A stretch of 64,000 bases of DNA from JAGVGT01 sp963807225 (GTDB taxonomy: Bacteria > Desulfobacterota > Desulfobulbia > Desulfobulbales > JAGXFP01). Position 1 is the stretch's first letter. Each line of letters starts with the position of its first letter. Where the stretch lies: NCBI GenBank assembly GCA_963807225.1, contig CAWEAD010000008.1:558001-622000 (forward strand). Reading direction: 5' to 3'. The position numbers were made by a program, and so were the translations under genes. This document shows positions 1-9,942 of this stretch, in pieces. The notes under the pieces are model-generated. The model was not told the DNA's origin. It worked only from the letters and a program-made list of their open reading frames with translations, and did no database searches.

Positions 1-138
1 GTGGAGCCGCAGCAGAGCTTCGACCCAAGCTCCAGCCTTTCCATCGCCCGGGCGGTTAAAAGATATTTGAAATTGCCTGCTGATCGGGAACATCTCCGCA
101 GCGCCGGTGAATTTCTAGATGTACTCCTGGGGAGCTGA
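1..138 (+). CDS. 3' end of an unidentified gene
   Basis: An open frame runs in from the window edge and stops at 136-138, giving a 45-residue C-terminal tail rich in charged residues and ending DVLLGS. The next gene begins 13 bases later on the same strand, so it probably belongs to the same polysaccharide operon. Too little is visible to name a family; a sugar-modifying enzyme or glycosyltransferase would fit the context, but that is only inference. Confidence 0.4.
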   Translation: MEPQQSFDPSSSLSIARAVKRYLKLPADREHLRSAGEFLDVLLGS

Positions 139-150
139 GCTGGACTGGAA

Positions 151-1383
151 ATGAAGATTCTGATCGTCAGCCAGTATTTCTGGCCGGAAGAGTTTCGGAT
201 CAATGACCTGGCTCTTGATCTGAAGGCGCGGGGACACCGGGTCAGCGTCCTTACCGGGCTACCCAATTACCCGGCCGGCAGATTTTTCCCCGGCTACGGT
301 TTTTTTAATATCGGCCGGGAGGATTGGCGAGGGACTCGATATCCACCGGGTGCCGCTGTTGCCGCGCGGTAAAGGGGGAGGATTGCGGCTGCTGCTCAAT
401 TACTTCTCCTTCGTTTTTTTTACCTGCCTGCTGGGGCCATTTCTCTGCCGGGGTAAAGTCGACCTGATTTTCGTCTATGAGCCTTCGCCGGTCACTGTCG
501 GGCTGCCGGCTCTGCTGCTGAAACGGTTGAAAAGGGCGGTGCTTTTTTTCTGGGTGCAGGATCTCTGGCCGGAAACCCTGGCGGCAGTGGGGGCGGTTAA
601 ATCGCCCCTGTTGTTGCGGATGGTTGACCGACTGGTGCGTTTCATCTATAAAGGTTGTGACCTGGTGCTGATCCAGTCCCGGGCCTTCGCCGACTATATC
701 AGGAAGCAGGGGGTGGAGGAGGGGGCTGCGTTACTTTCCCAACAGCGCCGAGGGTTTCTGCCGGCCGCATGACGGCCGAGGGAGGAATCGGTCGATGGTT
801 GTCTGATTGCCGCAGGGTTTCCGGGTGATGTTCGCCGGTAACATCGGCGAGGCCCAGGATTTCCCGACCATCTTGGCGGCGGCCGAAGATCCTGCGTGAG
901 CAATTGCGAATCAAATGGCTGATTATCGGGGACGGCCGGAAGACGGATTGGGTTGAAAGCGAGATCGCCCGGCGCGGCCTGGCCGAAAACGTCCAACTCT
1001 CGGTCGCCACGCCCCGAAACCATGCCGGAGTTCTTCGCCCGGGCCGATGTACTCCTGGCAACCCTGAAGAGAAATCCGGTTTTTGCCCGGACCATACCTT
1101 CCAAAATCCAGTCGTACCTGGCGGCAAGCCGACCGATATTAGCGGCTTTGGATGGGGAAGGAGGACGGGTAGTCGAGGAAGGCGGGGCTGGGTTGCAGTT
1201 GTCCCGGCCGAGAGTCCGGAGTTGTTGGCTGAAAAAATTCTTGCCCTGTTCAAGCTGAAGCCTGAAGAACGGCAGGAGATGGGCCGGAAAGCCCGGCGCT
1301 ATTTCGAGGATAATTTCGCCGCCGAGAAATTGACTGATCGCTTAGAGGAATGGATGCGCGATATGACCGGGAAGGGATATTAA
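151..1383 (+). pseudogene. Family 4 glycosyltransferase (WbuB-like), multiply frameshifted
   Basis: The start reads MKILIVSQYFWPEEFRINDL, the typical N-terminus of WbuB/FucNAc-transferase-type GT4 enzymes, which add a sugar from a UDP donor to the growing O-antigen lipid carrier at the inner membrane. Homology continues through three frames: frame 1 to about 330, frame 2 to about 735, then several switches until about 1195, where frame 1 resumes to the stop at 1383 (tail RKARRYFEDNFAAEKL). The first shift lies in a GGG run near 331. At least four indels are needed to restore one protein of about 405 residues. It is either a decayed gene or a poorly read stretch. It is followed one base later by the reductase gene. 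Confidence 0.7.
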
Positions 1384-1384
1384 G

Positions 1385-2248
1385 ATGCGGGTTCTGATTC
1401 TGGGCGGCGACGGCATGATGGGGCACCAGCTTTACAGGTTCCTGCGGACCGGGCATGAAGTCCGGGTCACCTTACGGAGGAATGAAGGTGATTATGCCCG
1501 TTTTAACCTGTTCGAACCTGCGGAAGCCTGTTACGGCATCGAGGTTACCACGCCGGAACCACTGAAACGGATAATGGGTGCCTTCCGTCCCCAGGCGGTG
1601 GTCAACTGCGTCGGCATCGTCAAACAGCGGGCCACGGCCAAGGAGGCGATCCCCAGCATCACCATCAACGCCCTGTTGCCGCATCAATTGGCCCTGCTCT
1701 GCGAAGAACACTCCGCCCGGTTGCTGCATCTCTCCACCGATTGCGTCTTCAGCGGCCGCCAGGGCAACTATCGGGAGAACGATTTCCCGGACGCCGATGA
1801 TCTGTACGGCCGGACCAAGCTGCTGGGCGAGGTAACCGAACCGCACTGTCTGACCCTGCGCACCTCGATCATCGGCTGGGAACTTTCCCGCAAGAAAAGC
1901 CTGCTTGAATGGCTGGTCGCTCAATCCGGGAAGATTAAGGGATTTACAAAAGCCATCTATTCTGGTTTCTCTACCATGGAAATGGCCCGGCTTATCGAAC
2001 GGCTGCTGGTAGATTTTCCGGCTGCATCCGGGATGTACCATGTTTCCAGCGAGCCGATCAGTAAATACGATCTGCTGGTCAGGATGAACGAGCGGCTGGG
2101 CCTGGGGCTTACGATCGAGCCGGAAGAAGAATTTTTCTGCGATCGGAGCCTGGATTCAGCCAGGTTCCGTGAGGAATTCGCTTACCGCCCTCCGGCATGG
2201 GAAACCATGATCAAGGAACTCTGCGATCGTTACCGGGAAAACGGATGA
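1385..2248 (+). CDS. RmlD-like sugar-nucleotide reductase (FnlB/CapF-type role)
   Basis: A 287-residue NAD(P)-dependent short-chain reductase of the RmlD/dTDP-4-dehydrorhamnose reductase family. The N-terminal LILGGDGMMGHQL is the Rossmann glycine motif, STDCVFSG follows near residue 117, and YGRTKLLGE (near residue 140) carries the catalytic Tyr-x3-Lys. In the UDP-L-FucNAc pathway such a protein reduces the 4-keto sugar made by the FnlA/CapE dehydratase-epimerase, and the FnlC/CapG 2-epimerase then acts; both neighbours of that type follow immediately. It is the only intact gene among the first four complete genes. The ATG has an AAGGGA-type ribosome site upstream. The assignment to FucNAc rather than another 6-deoxyhexosamine is inference from the neighbours. 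Confidence 0.75.
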   Translation: MRVLILGGDGMMGHQLYRFLRTGHEVRVTLRRNEGDYARFNLFEPAEACYGIEVTTPEPLKRIMGAFRPQAVVNCVGIVKQRATAKEAIPSITINALLPHQLALLCEEHSARLLHLSTDCVFSGRQGNYRENDFPDADDLYGRTKLLGEVTEPHCLTLRTSIIGWELSRKKSLLEWLVAQSGKIKGFTKAIYSGFSTMEMARLIERLLVDFPAASGMYHVSSEPISKYDLLVRMNERLGLGLTIEPEEEFFCDRSLDSARFREEFAYRPPAWETMIKELCDRYRENG

Positions 2249-2306
2249 TTCCCGGTGCCGGAGTTTATCTTGATCCTGCAGATGCAAACAATCGGGATTG
2301 ATTGAC

Positions 2307-3321
2307 ATGTTCAAAGACAAAGTACTGATGATCACCGGCGGTACCGGTTCCTTCGGGAACACCGTTCTCAAGCGTTTTCTCTCCACCGCGGTCCGGGAAA
2401 TCCGGATTTTCAGCCGCGACGAGAAGAAACAGGAAGACATGCGCATCGCCCTGAACAATCGAAAAGCTCAAGTTCTACATCGGCGACGTGCGCGATTACG
2501 ACAGCCTCCACCAGGCCATGAAGGGGGTCGATTACGTCTTTCACGCCGCCGCCCTGAAGCAGGTGCCCTCCTGCGAGTTCTATCCGATGGAGGCGGTGCG
2601 GACCAACGTGCTCGGCACCGAGAACGTGATGCAGCGCCGCCATTGCCAACGGGGTGGCACGCCTGGTGCTGCTGAGCACCGACAAGGCCGTCTACCCGAT
2701 CAACGCCATGGGGATCTCCAAGGCGATGATGGAGAAGCTGCTGGTCGCCAAGATCGCGGATGCAGGGAGAAGGGGAGACGGTCCTCTGCGCCACCCGTTA
2801 CGGCAACGTCATGGCCTCGCGCGGTTCGGTGATCCCCTTGTTCGTCTCCCAGATCAAGGAAGGCAAGCCCCTGACCGTTACCGATCCGAACATGACCCGG
2901 TTCCTGATGTCGCTGGAGGATTCCGTCGACCTGGTGCTCTATGCCTACGAACACGCGAAACAGGGCGACATTTTCGTGCAGAAGGCGCCGGCCTCGACCG
3001 TGGCCGATCTGGCCCAGGCCCTGAAGGAATTCTTCGGGGGCGACAACGAGATCAGGGTGATCGGTACCCGGCATGGTGAGAAACTCTACGAATCGTTGAT
3101 CTCGCGGGAGGAGATGGCCAAAGCCCAGGATCTGGGCGGCTATTACCGCATCCCGGCCGACAACCGCGACTTGAATTACGCCAAGTATTTCAGCGAGGGT
3201 GAGGAGAAGATCTCCCAGCTGGAAGATTACACCTCGCACAACACCCGGAGACTTTGACGGTCGAGCAAATCAAGAGCTGCTCTTGAAACTGGATTACATC
3301 AAGGAAGAGCTGAATGCTTAA
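2307..3321 (+). pseudogene. fnlA: UDP-GlcNAc 4,6-dehydratase/5-epimerase (FnlA/CapE-like), frameshifted
   Basis: Starts at ATG 2307 with MFKDKVLMITGGTGSFGN, the NAD-binding glycine motif of FnlA/CapE/PseB-type dehydratases that convert UDP-GlcNAc to a 4-keto-6-deoxy sugar. The protein can be followed through STDKAVYPINAMG and RYGNVMASRGSVIPLF to a C-terminal LDYIKEELNA ending at 3321, but only by changing frame near 2465, 2635, 2760 and 3250-3275. About 338 residues would result after correction, which is normal for the family. It overlaps the start of the next gene. Either recent inactivation or clustered read errors; the protein sequence between shifts is well conserved, which argues against long decay. 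Confidence 0.75.
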
Positions 3322-4447
3322 GGATCATGACCATTGTCGGCACCCGGCCGGAGATGATCAAGATGTGCCGGGTCATCGCCGAGCTCGACTTCGGCGTACC
3401 GCACAGTCCTGGTCCACACCGGGCAGAACTACGATTACGAGTTGAACCAGATCTTCTTCGACGAACTGGGGATCCGCAAGCCCGACCATTTCCTGAACGC
3501 GGTGGGCGACAGCGTCGCCCAAACCATCGCCGACGTGATCGAAAGGGCCGACGCGGTGATGGAGAAGGAGAGAGCCGGACGCGTTCCTGCTCTAGGGCGA
3601 CACCAACACCTGCCTGGCGGTGATCGCCGCCAAACGCCGCAAGATCCCGGTCTTCCATATGGAGGCCGGGAACCGTTGCTTCGACCAACGGGTGCCGGAG
3701 GAGATCAACCGCAAGATCGTGGACCATACTAGCGACATCAATATGGCCTGACCGAGCATGCCCGCCGTTACCTGATCGCCGAAGGGCTCCGGCCCGAGAC
3801 GATCATCAAGACCGGCTCGCACATGCGCGAGGTGCTGGACTGCCTATCGGGCCGAAGATTGAGCCTCGGAGGTCTTGGAACGGCTGGGGCTTAAAGCCGC
3901 GGAAGATACTTCATGGTCAGCGCCCATCGCGAGGAGAACATCGATTCCGCCGCTAATTTCTCGGCCTTGCTGGACTCAGTGAACGGGATTGCCGAGCACT
4001 ACTCGCTGCCGGTGATCTTTTCCACCCATCCTCGAACCAGGAAGAAACTGGAGCAAAATACCGGGGTGACAGTCCATCCGTTGGTCCGCTTTCTCAAACC
4101 CCTGGGTTTGCCCGATTATGTCAGGCTCCAACAGGAGGCGCTCTGCGTGGTCTCCGACAGCGGTACCATCACCGAAGAATCATCGATCCTGGGATTTCCG
4201 GCCATTACCATCCGCCAGGCCCATGAACGTCCCGAAGGCATGGACGAGGGCGTGCTGATCATGTCCGGCCTGGCTCGGGAGTCGGTGTTGCGCGCTATTG
4301 CCACGGTTATCGACCAGCATCGGCCCGGAACCAGACCCACCCGGGTATGTCGCCGATTATCAGGTCGACAATGTTTCCCTGAAAGTGGTGCGGGTCATTC
4401 TCAGCTACATCGAATATGTCAATCGCACCGTCTGGTACAAGCTTTAA
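3314..4447 (+). pseudogene. fnlC: UDP-GlcNAc 2-epimerase (FnlC/WecB family), frameshifted
   Basis: The fragment MTIVGTRPEMIKM (from 3328) is the hallmark N-terminus of non-hydrolysing UDP-GlcNAc 2-epimerases. Further family segments appear in changing frames: HTGQNYDYELNQIFF (3413 on), GDTNTCLAV and HMEAGNRCFDQRVPEE (3597-3700), the MVSAHREENID block (3913 on) and SDSGTITEESSILG (4155 on), ending RTVWYKL at 4447. There are at least five indels and an in-frame TAG near 3594 where the family has Leu. FnlC would perform the last epimerisation to UDP-FucNAc. The probable original start is ATG 3314, overlapping the end of the upstream dehydratase gene. Same uncertainty about decay or read error as its neighbours. 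Confidence 0.75.
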
Positions 4448-4462
4448 AACCTATTCTCGTCC

Positions 4463-5476
4463 TTGAATATTTTGCCGCCGATTGAAAATAAAGTACTGGT
4501 CACCGGCGCCGCCGGCTTCGTTGGAAATCGGCTCTGTCCGGAGCTGGAAAAGCGGGGGTGGACGGTTCTGGCCGGAGTTAGAAAGCTGGCCGGAGCGGGG
4601 CCCTCCCTGCGCCGGGGCCGTCTGGTCGAGATCGGCGACCTTGACGAACAGGAGTCTTGGCCGGAGCTCCTGAGCGGATGCCGAGCCGTGGTCCATCTGG
4701 CCGGGCGGGTTCACATCATGCGGGATCGGTCTGCCGATCCTTTAAGCCAGTATTTACGAACCAATACCGAAGCGACCCGGCGCCTGGCCGAGGCGGCGGC
4801 CGCGTCCGGCGTCCGGCGCTTTATCTTGGTCAGCACCATCAAGGTCAGCGGCGAAGGCTCCCCGCAGGCCGGAAATTCTGGCGGCTGGCCGGAAGACCAA
4901 CCGGCGATGCCGGTCGACCCGTACGCCATCTCGAAGGCCCGGGCCGAAGAGGCATTGCGGGAAATCTGCCAACGAACCGGCATGGAATTTGTCATTATCC
5001 GCCCGGCCCTGGTCTACGGGCCGGGGGTCAGGGCCAATTTCCTGAGTTTGTTGCGTCTGGTCGACCGGGGGCTGCCCTTGCCCCTGGCCTCGATCGTTAA
5101 CCGCCGGAGCTTGATCGGGATCGGTAATCTGGCCGATTTTATCGCCTGTTGCCTTGATCATCCGGGGGCCGCCAACCAGGTGTTTCAGGTAGCCGATGAC
5201 ACTGCACTTTCCACCCCGCAGTTGATTCGAGCCCTCGGCTTGGCCCTCGGCCGTCCTGTCCATCTTATTCGTGTACCCCCCGTGCTGTTGCAGTTGGGGG
5301 CCAAGCTGCTTGGTCGTGGGGCGATCTGGGCGCGTCTCGGCAACTCGTTGGAAGTCGACTGCGGCAAGGCAGTGGAACTCTTGAGTTGGCAACCGCCTTA
5401 CAGCCTGGCGCAGGAACTGGAAGCCACCACGACCTGGTACCGACAAACTCCGGCTGGAAACGACGATAATGTCTGA
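4463..5476 (+). CDS. wbpV: NAD-dependent epimerase/reductase, WbpV-like
   Basis: An extended short-chain dehydrogenase of about 337 residues with VTGAAGFVGNRL (Rossmann motif, residues 13-24), VSTIKVSGEG and YAISKARAEE (catalytic Tyr-x3-Lys near residue 155). WbpV-type proteins reduce UDP-4-keto-6-deoxy-GlcNAc to UDP-QuiNAc. The following wbpL- and wbpM-like genes form the same V-L-M order as in Pseudomonas O-antigen loci, supporting the call: WbpM supplies the keto sugar and WbpL loads the reduced sugar on lipid. The start is uncertain; TTG 4463 gives the full Rossmann fold, with no ATG before the glycine motif. It overlaps wbpL by 8 bases. Confidence 0.7.
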   Translation: MNILPPIENKVLVTGAAGFVGNRLCPELEKRGWTVLAGVRKLAGAGPSLRRGRLVEIGDLDEQESWPELLSGCRAVVHLAGRVHIMRDRSADPLSQYLRTNTEATRRLAEAAAASGVRRFILVSTIKVSGEGSPQAGNSGGWPEDQPAMPVDPYAISKARAEEALREICQRTGMEFVIIRPALVYGPGVRANFLSLLRLVDRGLPLPLASIVNRRSLIGIGNLADFIACCLDHPGAANQVFQVADDTALSTPQLIRALGLALGRPVHLIRVPPVLLQLGAKLLGRGAIWARLGNSLEVDCGKAVELLSWQPPYSLAQELEATTTWYRQTPAGNDDNV

Positions 5477-6491
5477 CTGGCTGCTGCTGCTCACCATCCT
5501 GGTTCTTTCCCTTCTGCTGACCGGTCTGATTCGCGCCCTGGCCCTGCGAGGCGGTGTGCTGGACGTCCCCAATCAGCGCAGCTCCCATACCGTTCCTACC
5601 CCTCGGGGCGGCGGCCTGGCCTTCGTCATCGCCTTCCTGGTCGGGATGCTTTATCTGCTCTGGTCCGGCGTTTTCGGACCCGAGCGTTATCCGCTGTATC
5701 TGGCTGTAACCTCCCTGCTGGTTGCCGCGATCGGATTCTGGGATGATCTGCGGCCTTTGCCGGCTCGCTATCGCCTCATAGTTCAGCTTTTTGCCGCCTC
5801 AATCCTGGTCTGGGCCGGGAGCCAGGGTGTTGGAACGATTTCAGCTTCCTGGTTGCACTCCATCCCTTTCCCGCTTCCGGCGGTTTTCCTGGTTCTGATC
5901 GTCGTCTGGTGGGTGAATCTCTTTAATTTCATGGACGGCATCGATGGTCTGGCAACAGTAGAAGGAGTGTTCGTCGCCGGTGGCGCCGCCTGGCTTTTAT
6001 CGGTCCAGGGTGTATCCGCCGGAGTTATGCCGCTGCTCTGCCTGGCCGTGGCCTGTCTGGGTTTTTTGATCTGGAACTGGCCGCCGGCCCAAATTTTCAT
6101 GGGCGATGCCGGCAGCGGCTTTCTCGGCTTCGTACTGGCCGGACTGGCCCTCCGGACCTCGATTTTCTATCCTTTGTTGCCGATCTATTGCTGGCTGATC
6201 CTGCCCGGCGTATTTCTGGTCGACACCACCGTCACTCTCCTGCGGCGGATGCTTCGGGGCGAGAAATGGTATACCGCCCACCGCACTCATGCCTACCAGC
6301 AGATCGCCGCTCGCTATCGGAGCCATCTCCTGGTCACGGTTGCGGTCCTGGCCATAAACCTGTTATGGCTGTTGCCCCTTTCCTATCTTTGTGTCATATT
6401 GCCCCGATTCGGTGGAATTATTACAATTGTCGCCTATTTGCCCCTGTTGGCACTGGCCTTCAAATTCAAGGCGGGTCTGGTTCTCCCATAA
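5469..6491 (+). CDS. wbpL: Undecaprenyl-phosphate sugar-1-phosphate transferase, WbpL-like
   Basis: A 340-residue polytopic membrane protein of the WecA/MraY superfamily, which transfers a HexNAc-1-phosphate to undecaprenyl phosphate to begin O-antigen synthesis at the cytoplasmic face. Recognisable are PNQRSSHTVPTPRGGG near residue 37, the Mg-binding FWDDLRPLP near residue 90, NFMDGIDGLATVEG near residue 155, FMGDAGSGFLG near residue 212 and the cytoplasmic HRTHAYQQIA near residue 275. About ten hydrophobic segments are evident. It overlaps the end of the wbpV-like gene, indicating translational coupling, and is followed by wbpM. Specificity (QuiNAc, FucNAc or GlcNAc) cannot be read from sequence. 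Confidence 0.85.
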   Translation: MSDWLLLLTILVLSLLLTGLIRALALRGGVLDVPNQRSSHTVPTPRGGGLAFVIAFLVGMLYLLWSGVFGPERYPLYLAVTSLLVAAIGFWDDLRPLPARYRLIVQLFAASILVWAGSQGVGTISASWLHSIPFPLPAVFLVLIVVWWVNLFNFMDGIDGLATVEGVFVAGGAAWLLSVQGVSAGVMPLLCLAVACLGFLIWNWPPAQIFMGDAGSGFLGFVLAGLALRTSIFYPLLPIYCWLILPGVFLVDTTVTLLRRMLRGEKWYTAHRTHAYQQIAARYRSHLLVTVAVLAINLLWLLPLSYLCVILPRFGGIITIVAYLPLLALAFKFKAGLVLP

Positions 6492-6522
6492 CCAGGTAGA
6501 TGGGCGAGGTACTTATCCTGTC

Positions 6523-8421
6523 ATGCTTAAATATTATTTCCGCAAACCTTCCTTCTGGTTCATTCTGGCCTCCGACGTGGTATTGTTGCTGGCCGCCCAC
6601 CTGATCGCTTATCTGATCCGCTTCGGCGGACAGCTCGGCCCGGTGGAATGGGCCAATATCCGGGTTATTCTGCCGATCCTGATCCCCTTCAAGATCGCCA
6701 CCTTCCTTTTTTTCGGGCTCTATCGCGGGATGTGGCGCTATACCAGCCTGGTGGACCTGGTCAACATCCTCAAGGCCTGTGTCTTCAGTTCCTTCGTGAC
6801 CATGGGCTCCATTCTGCTGTTCAATCGTTTCCTGGGATATTCCCGGGCGGTTTTTGTGCTGGATGGCCTGCTGACCTTTGTCTTCGTGGCCGGCCTGCGG
6901 GTCTCTTTAAGGCTTTTCTTTAATCTGCGGAGCGCCCGGAGTCATCACGGAAAAAGTGATCAGGAAAGGCCCCGGAAACAGATCGTGGTCATCGGGGCCG
7001 GAAGTGCCGCCGAAAAGATCATTCGCGAGGTGCATGATAACCGGATGCTGCCTTATACCATCCTGGCCCTGCTTGATGACGACCGGGCCAAGATCGGTCA
7101 GCGGATCCACGGAATACCGGTCCTGGGAAAAATCGACGAAGTGGGCGAGATTGCCGGCCGGATGCAGGCCGATGAAATTCTCATCGCCGTTCCCTCGGCC
7201 ACGCGCGAACAGATGAACCGCATCGTCGAATTCTGTCGGGAGGCCGGCCAACCCTTCAAGACCCTGCCCGGCTTGAATGAGATGATCAGCGGCCAGCTCT
7301 CGATCAAGGCGATCCGCGAGGTTTCCTACCGGGACCTCTTGGGCCGCCCCCCGGTGCGGTTGGAGCTGGAGCGGATCGAGGAGGTTATCGAAGGGCGGAC
7401 CGTATTGGTCACCGGGGCCGGGGGGTCCATAGGTTCTGAGTTGTGCCGGCAGATCGTCCGTTTCCGGCCGGCCCGTTTACTGCTCTTCGACGCCAGCGAG
7501 TACAACCTCTACCAGATCGAAATGGAACTGCGGCACGAACTGAATTTTCAGGAGTATATTCCGATCCTGGGGCGGGTGCAGGATCAGGGGCTGCTGGAGC
7601 ATCTGTTCCGCCATTACCGGCCGGAGGTGGTTTTTCACGCCGCCGCCTACAAGCATGTGCCGATGGTGGAAAACAACCCCTGGGTGGCGGTCGATAATAA
7701 TATTATCGCCACCAGGTTGCTGCTGGAGACCTCGGTAAAGAACCAGGTCGACCGCTTCATCCTGGTTTCCACCGACAAGGCGGTCCGGCCGACCAATGTC
7801 ATGGGCGCCTCCAAGCGGATGACCGAGCTGCTCCTGCAGGACTGCTGCCAGCGCCTGCAGAACGGGGAACTTATCGGAGCGACCCGCTTGATGGCGGTGC
7901 GTTTCGGCAACGTGATCGGATCGAGCGGTTCGGTCATTCCCCTCTTTAAGCGCCAGATTGAAATGGGCGGGCCGGTGACGGTGACCGACCCGGAGATGAC
8001 CCGATACTTCATGTCCATCGAGGAGGCGGCTCAGCTGATCCTGCAGGCCGCCAGCATGGGCGAGGGCGGGGAGATCTTCATCCTGGAAATGGGTACCCCG
8101 GTGGTCATCGCCCAGATGGCCCGCGACCTGATCCGCCTTTGCGGCAAAGAGCCGGACAGTGAGATCGAGATCAAGTATATCGGGCTGCGGCCCGGCGAGA
8201 AGCTTTACGAAGAATTGATTACCGAAGGGGAGGGCATCGTCGCCACCGGGCATGAGAAGATCATGGTGCTGCGGGGCGATGATCGGAAAATCCCCGACCT
8301 GCATGAGCGACTGGCCCGTTTGGTCGGACTGGCCGCGGACCATGAGGGGAACGGCATCAAGCAACTGCTGCTTGAGCTGATCCCCGAGTACAAACCTGGT
8401 CAGGCCGAGGCGGTGCTGTGA
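6523..8421 (+). CDS. wbpM: Membrane-anchored UDP-GlcNAc 4,6-dehydratase WbpM
   Basis: A 632-residue protein beginning MLKYYFRKPSFWFILASD with four predicted membrane helices (residues 10-130), then a first Rossmann-like domain (VIGAGSAAEKIIREV) and the catalytic domain with VTGAGGSIGSELC, STDKAVRPTNVMG and RFGNVIGSSGSVIPLF. WbpM/FlaA1/CapD-type dehydratases convert UDP-GlcNAc into UDP-4-keto-6-deoxy-GlcNAc for UDP-QuiNAc or UDP-FucNAc synthesis. Length and domain order are those of full-size WbpM. ATG 6523 was chosen because the membrane domain starts there; upstream in-frame codons overlap wbpL and look non-coding. It closes the polysaccharide block, with 145 bases before the ketosynthase gene. 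Confidence 0.9.
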   Translation: MLKYYFRKPSFWFILASDVVLLLAAHLIAYLIRFGGQLGPVEWANIRVILPILIPFKIATFLFFGLYRGMWRYTSLVDLVNILKACVFSSFVTMGSILLFNRFLGYSRAVFVLDGLLTFVFVAGLRVSLRLFFNLRSARSHHGKSDQERPRKQIVVIGAGSAAEKIIREVHDNRMLPYTILALLDDDRAKIGQRIHGIPVLGKIDEVGEIAGRMQADEILIAVPSATREQMNRIVEFCREAGQPFKTLPGLNEMISGQLSIKAIREVSYRDLLGRPPVRLELERIEEVIEGRTVLVTGAGGSIGSELCRQIVRFRPARLLLFDASEYNLYQIEMELRHELNFQEYIPILGRVQDQGLLEHLFRHYRPEVVFHAAAYKHVPMVENNPWVAVDNNIIATRLLLETSVKNQVDRFILVSTDKAVRPTNVMGASKRMTELLLQDCCQRLQNGELIGATRLMAVRFGNVIGSSGSVIPLFKRQIEMGGPVTVTDPEMTRYFMSIEEAAQLILQAASMGEGGEIFILEMGTPVVIAQMARDLIRLCGKEPDSEIEIKYIGLRPGEKLYEELITEGEGIVATGHEKIMVLRGDDRKIPDLHERLARLVGLAADHEGNGIKQLLLELIPEYKPGQAEAVL

Positions 8422-8566
8422 ATATAGAGATGATCGGCGGCAGCTCGCCACGGCAGATCGAACCGCGGTATATTTAACCGCAGAGCGTCGAATCGCTACA
8501 GGGCGTCACCGGTCGAAACGAATTGCGCCGTATGTGAGGAGGAACCATTTGGGAAAAGGGAATTGC

Positions 8567-9808
8567 ATGGATAAAATATCCGCACGCATCGTCATTACCG
8601 GCATCGGCCTGGCAGCGCCCAATGCCGACAACCTCACCGATTTCCGAGCCCGGCTCCTGGCCGGGGTTAGCGGCATCCGCGAAATCGAACTGCGCTACAT
8701 CGGCAAAGTGCCGGCCGGGATCTGCGATTTTCCCGAGACCAAATACCGCAAGAAAAAAGAAAATAAACGCGGCACCAGGGCCGGCTGTCTGGGGGTCTAT
8801 GCCGCCCACGAGGCCCTGGCGGACGCCGGTATCGAGATCGAAACCCGCGACCGCGACCGGGTCGGGGTTTACGTCGGGCTGACCGAACACGGCACGGTGG
8901 AAACCGAGAACGAGGTCTACAACGTCAGCCAATACAATTTTAACCTGGACTATTGGACCCATCATCACAATCCCCGGACGGTGCTGAATAATCCGGCCGG
9001 CGAGATTACCATGAGCCTGGGTATCACCGGGCCCCATTATTCGGTGGGGGCGGCCTGTGCCGCCGGCAACGCCGCCCTGATTCAAGGCGCCCAGATGTTG
9101 CGGCTGGGCGAGGTTGATCTGGCCCTCTGTGGCGGCATCTCCGAGAGCCCCGGCTCCTTCGGGATCTTCGCCAGTTTCCGGGCCGAGGGCGCCCTGGCCC
9201 AGCACGCTGATGTCACCAGGGCCAGCCGGCCTTTTGATATGGAACGCAATGGTATCGTGATCTCCGAGGGGGCCTGTCTCTATGTTCTGGAAACCCTGGA
9301 CAGCGCCCTGGCCCGGGGGGCCAGAATCTATGGCGAGATAGCCGGTTATGCCATGAACTCCGACGCCCGCGACTTTGTGCTGCCCTATGGGCCCCGGCAG
9401 GCCGAGTGCATGCGCAAGGCCCTGACCCGGGCCGGCCTGAATCCGGAGGATATCGATATCATCAACACGCACGCCACCGGGACCAGGCAGGGGGACATCG
9501 AAGAGTGCCGGGCCGTCCGCGAGGTCTTCGGTAATTCGCCGAACACCTATATCAATAACACCAAAAGCATGATCGGCCACGCCATGGGTGCGGCCGGCGG
9601 CCTGGAACTGGCCGGCAATCTGCCGGCCTTCGAGGACCACCTGGTCCATCCCACCATCAACGTCGAACAGCTCGATCCCGAATGCGCCTTGCCTAACCTG
9701 GTTCTCGGGCAGCCGCGACGTCTACCCCGAGTCAACGCCATTCTCAACAATTCATTCGGCATGGTTGGGATCAACTCGGTGGTAATCGTAAAGAAATTTG
9801 TCGAATGA
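8567..9808 (+). CDS. Beta-ketoacyl-ACP synthase (KAS I/II family) of the lipid cluster
   Basis: A 413-residue condensing enzyme of the FabF superfamily. Cys164 sits in VGAACAAGNAAL, and the two active-site histidines are in NTHATGT (His302) and KSMIGHAMGAAG (His338). It would elongate acyl-ACP with malonyl-ACP. It differs from housekeeping FabF in the N-terminal half (RKKKENKRGTRAGCLG near residue 61) and heads a cluster with its own ACP, dehydratase, enoyl reductase and OleA, so a dedicated chain-building role is inferred. ATG 8567 has GGGAAAAGGG upstream at suitable spacing. It may instead act as a chain-initiating or chain-length factor; no second ketosynthase of this type is present. Confidence 0.85.
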   Translation: MDKISARIVITGIGLAAPNADNLTDFRARLLAGVSGIREIELRYIGKVPAGICDFPETKYRKKKENKRGTRAGCLGVYAAHEALADAGIEIETRDRDRVGVYVGLTEHGTVETENEVYNVSQYNFNLDYWTHHHNPRTVLNNPAGEITMSLGITGPHYSVGAACAAGNAALIQGAQMLRLGEVDLALCGGISESPGSFGIFASFRAEGALAQHADVTRASRPFDMERNGIVISEGACLYVLETLDSALARGARIYGEIAGYAMNSDARDFVLPYGPRQAECMRKALTRAGLNPEDIDIINTHATGTRQGDIEECRAVREVFGNSPNTYINNTKSMIGHAMGAAGGLELAGNLPAFEDHLVHPTINVEQLDPECALPNLVLGQPRRLPRVNAILNNSFGMVGINSVVIVKKFVE

Positions 9809-9821
9809 GCGCCTTCGCCGA

Positions 9822-9849
9822 TTTACAAAAATATTTTTTATGCTATTAT
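9822..9849 (+). promoter_or_regulatory. Candidate sigma-70-type promoter before the ACP gene
   Basis: TTTACA at 9822-9827 and TATTAT at 9844-9849 are separated by 16 bases in an AT-rich gap between the ketosynthase and ACP genes. The 94-base distance to the ACP start is compatible with a separate promoter. Based on sequence resemblance only. Confidence 0.4.
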
Positions 9850-9942
9850 GCGCCCGGATTTATGCTGTAATTTCATTCGAAAACTATTGTTCGGGTGTTC
9901 CCAAACCGGGGGCACCCGCCACTTTTATCGGGGTTGTCTTTA

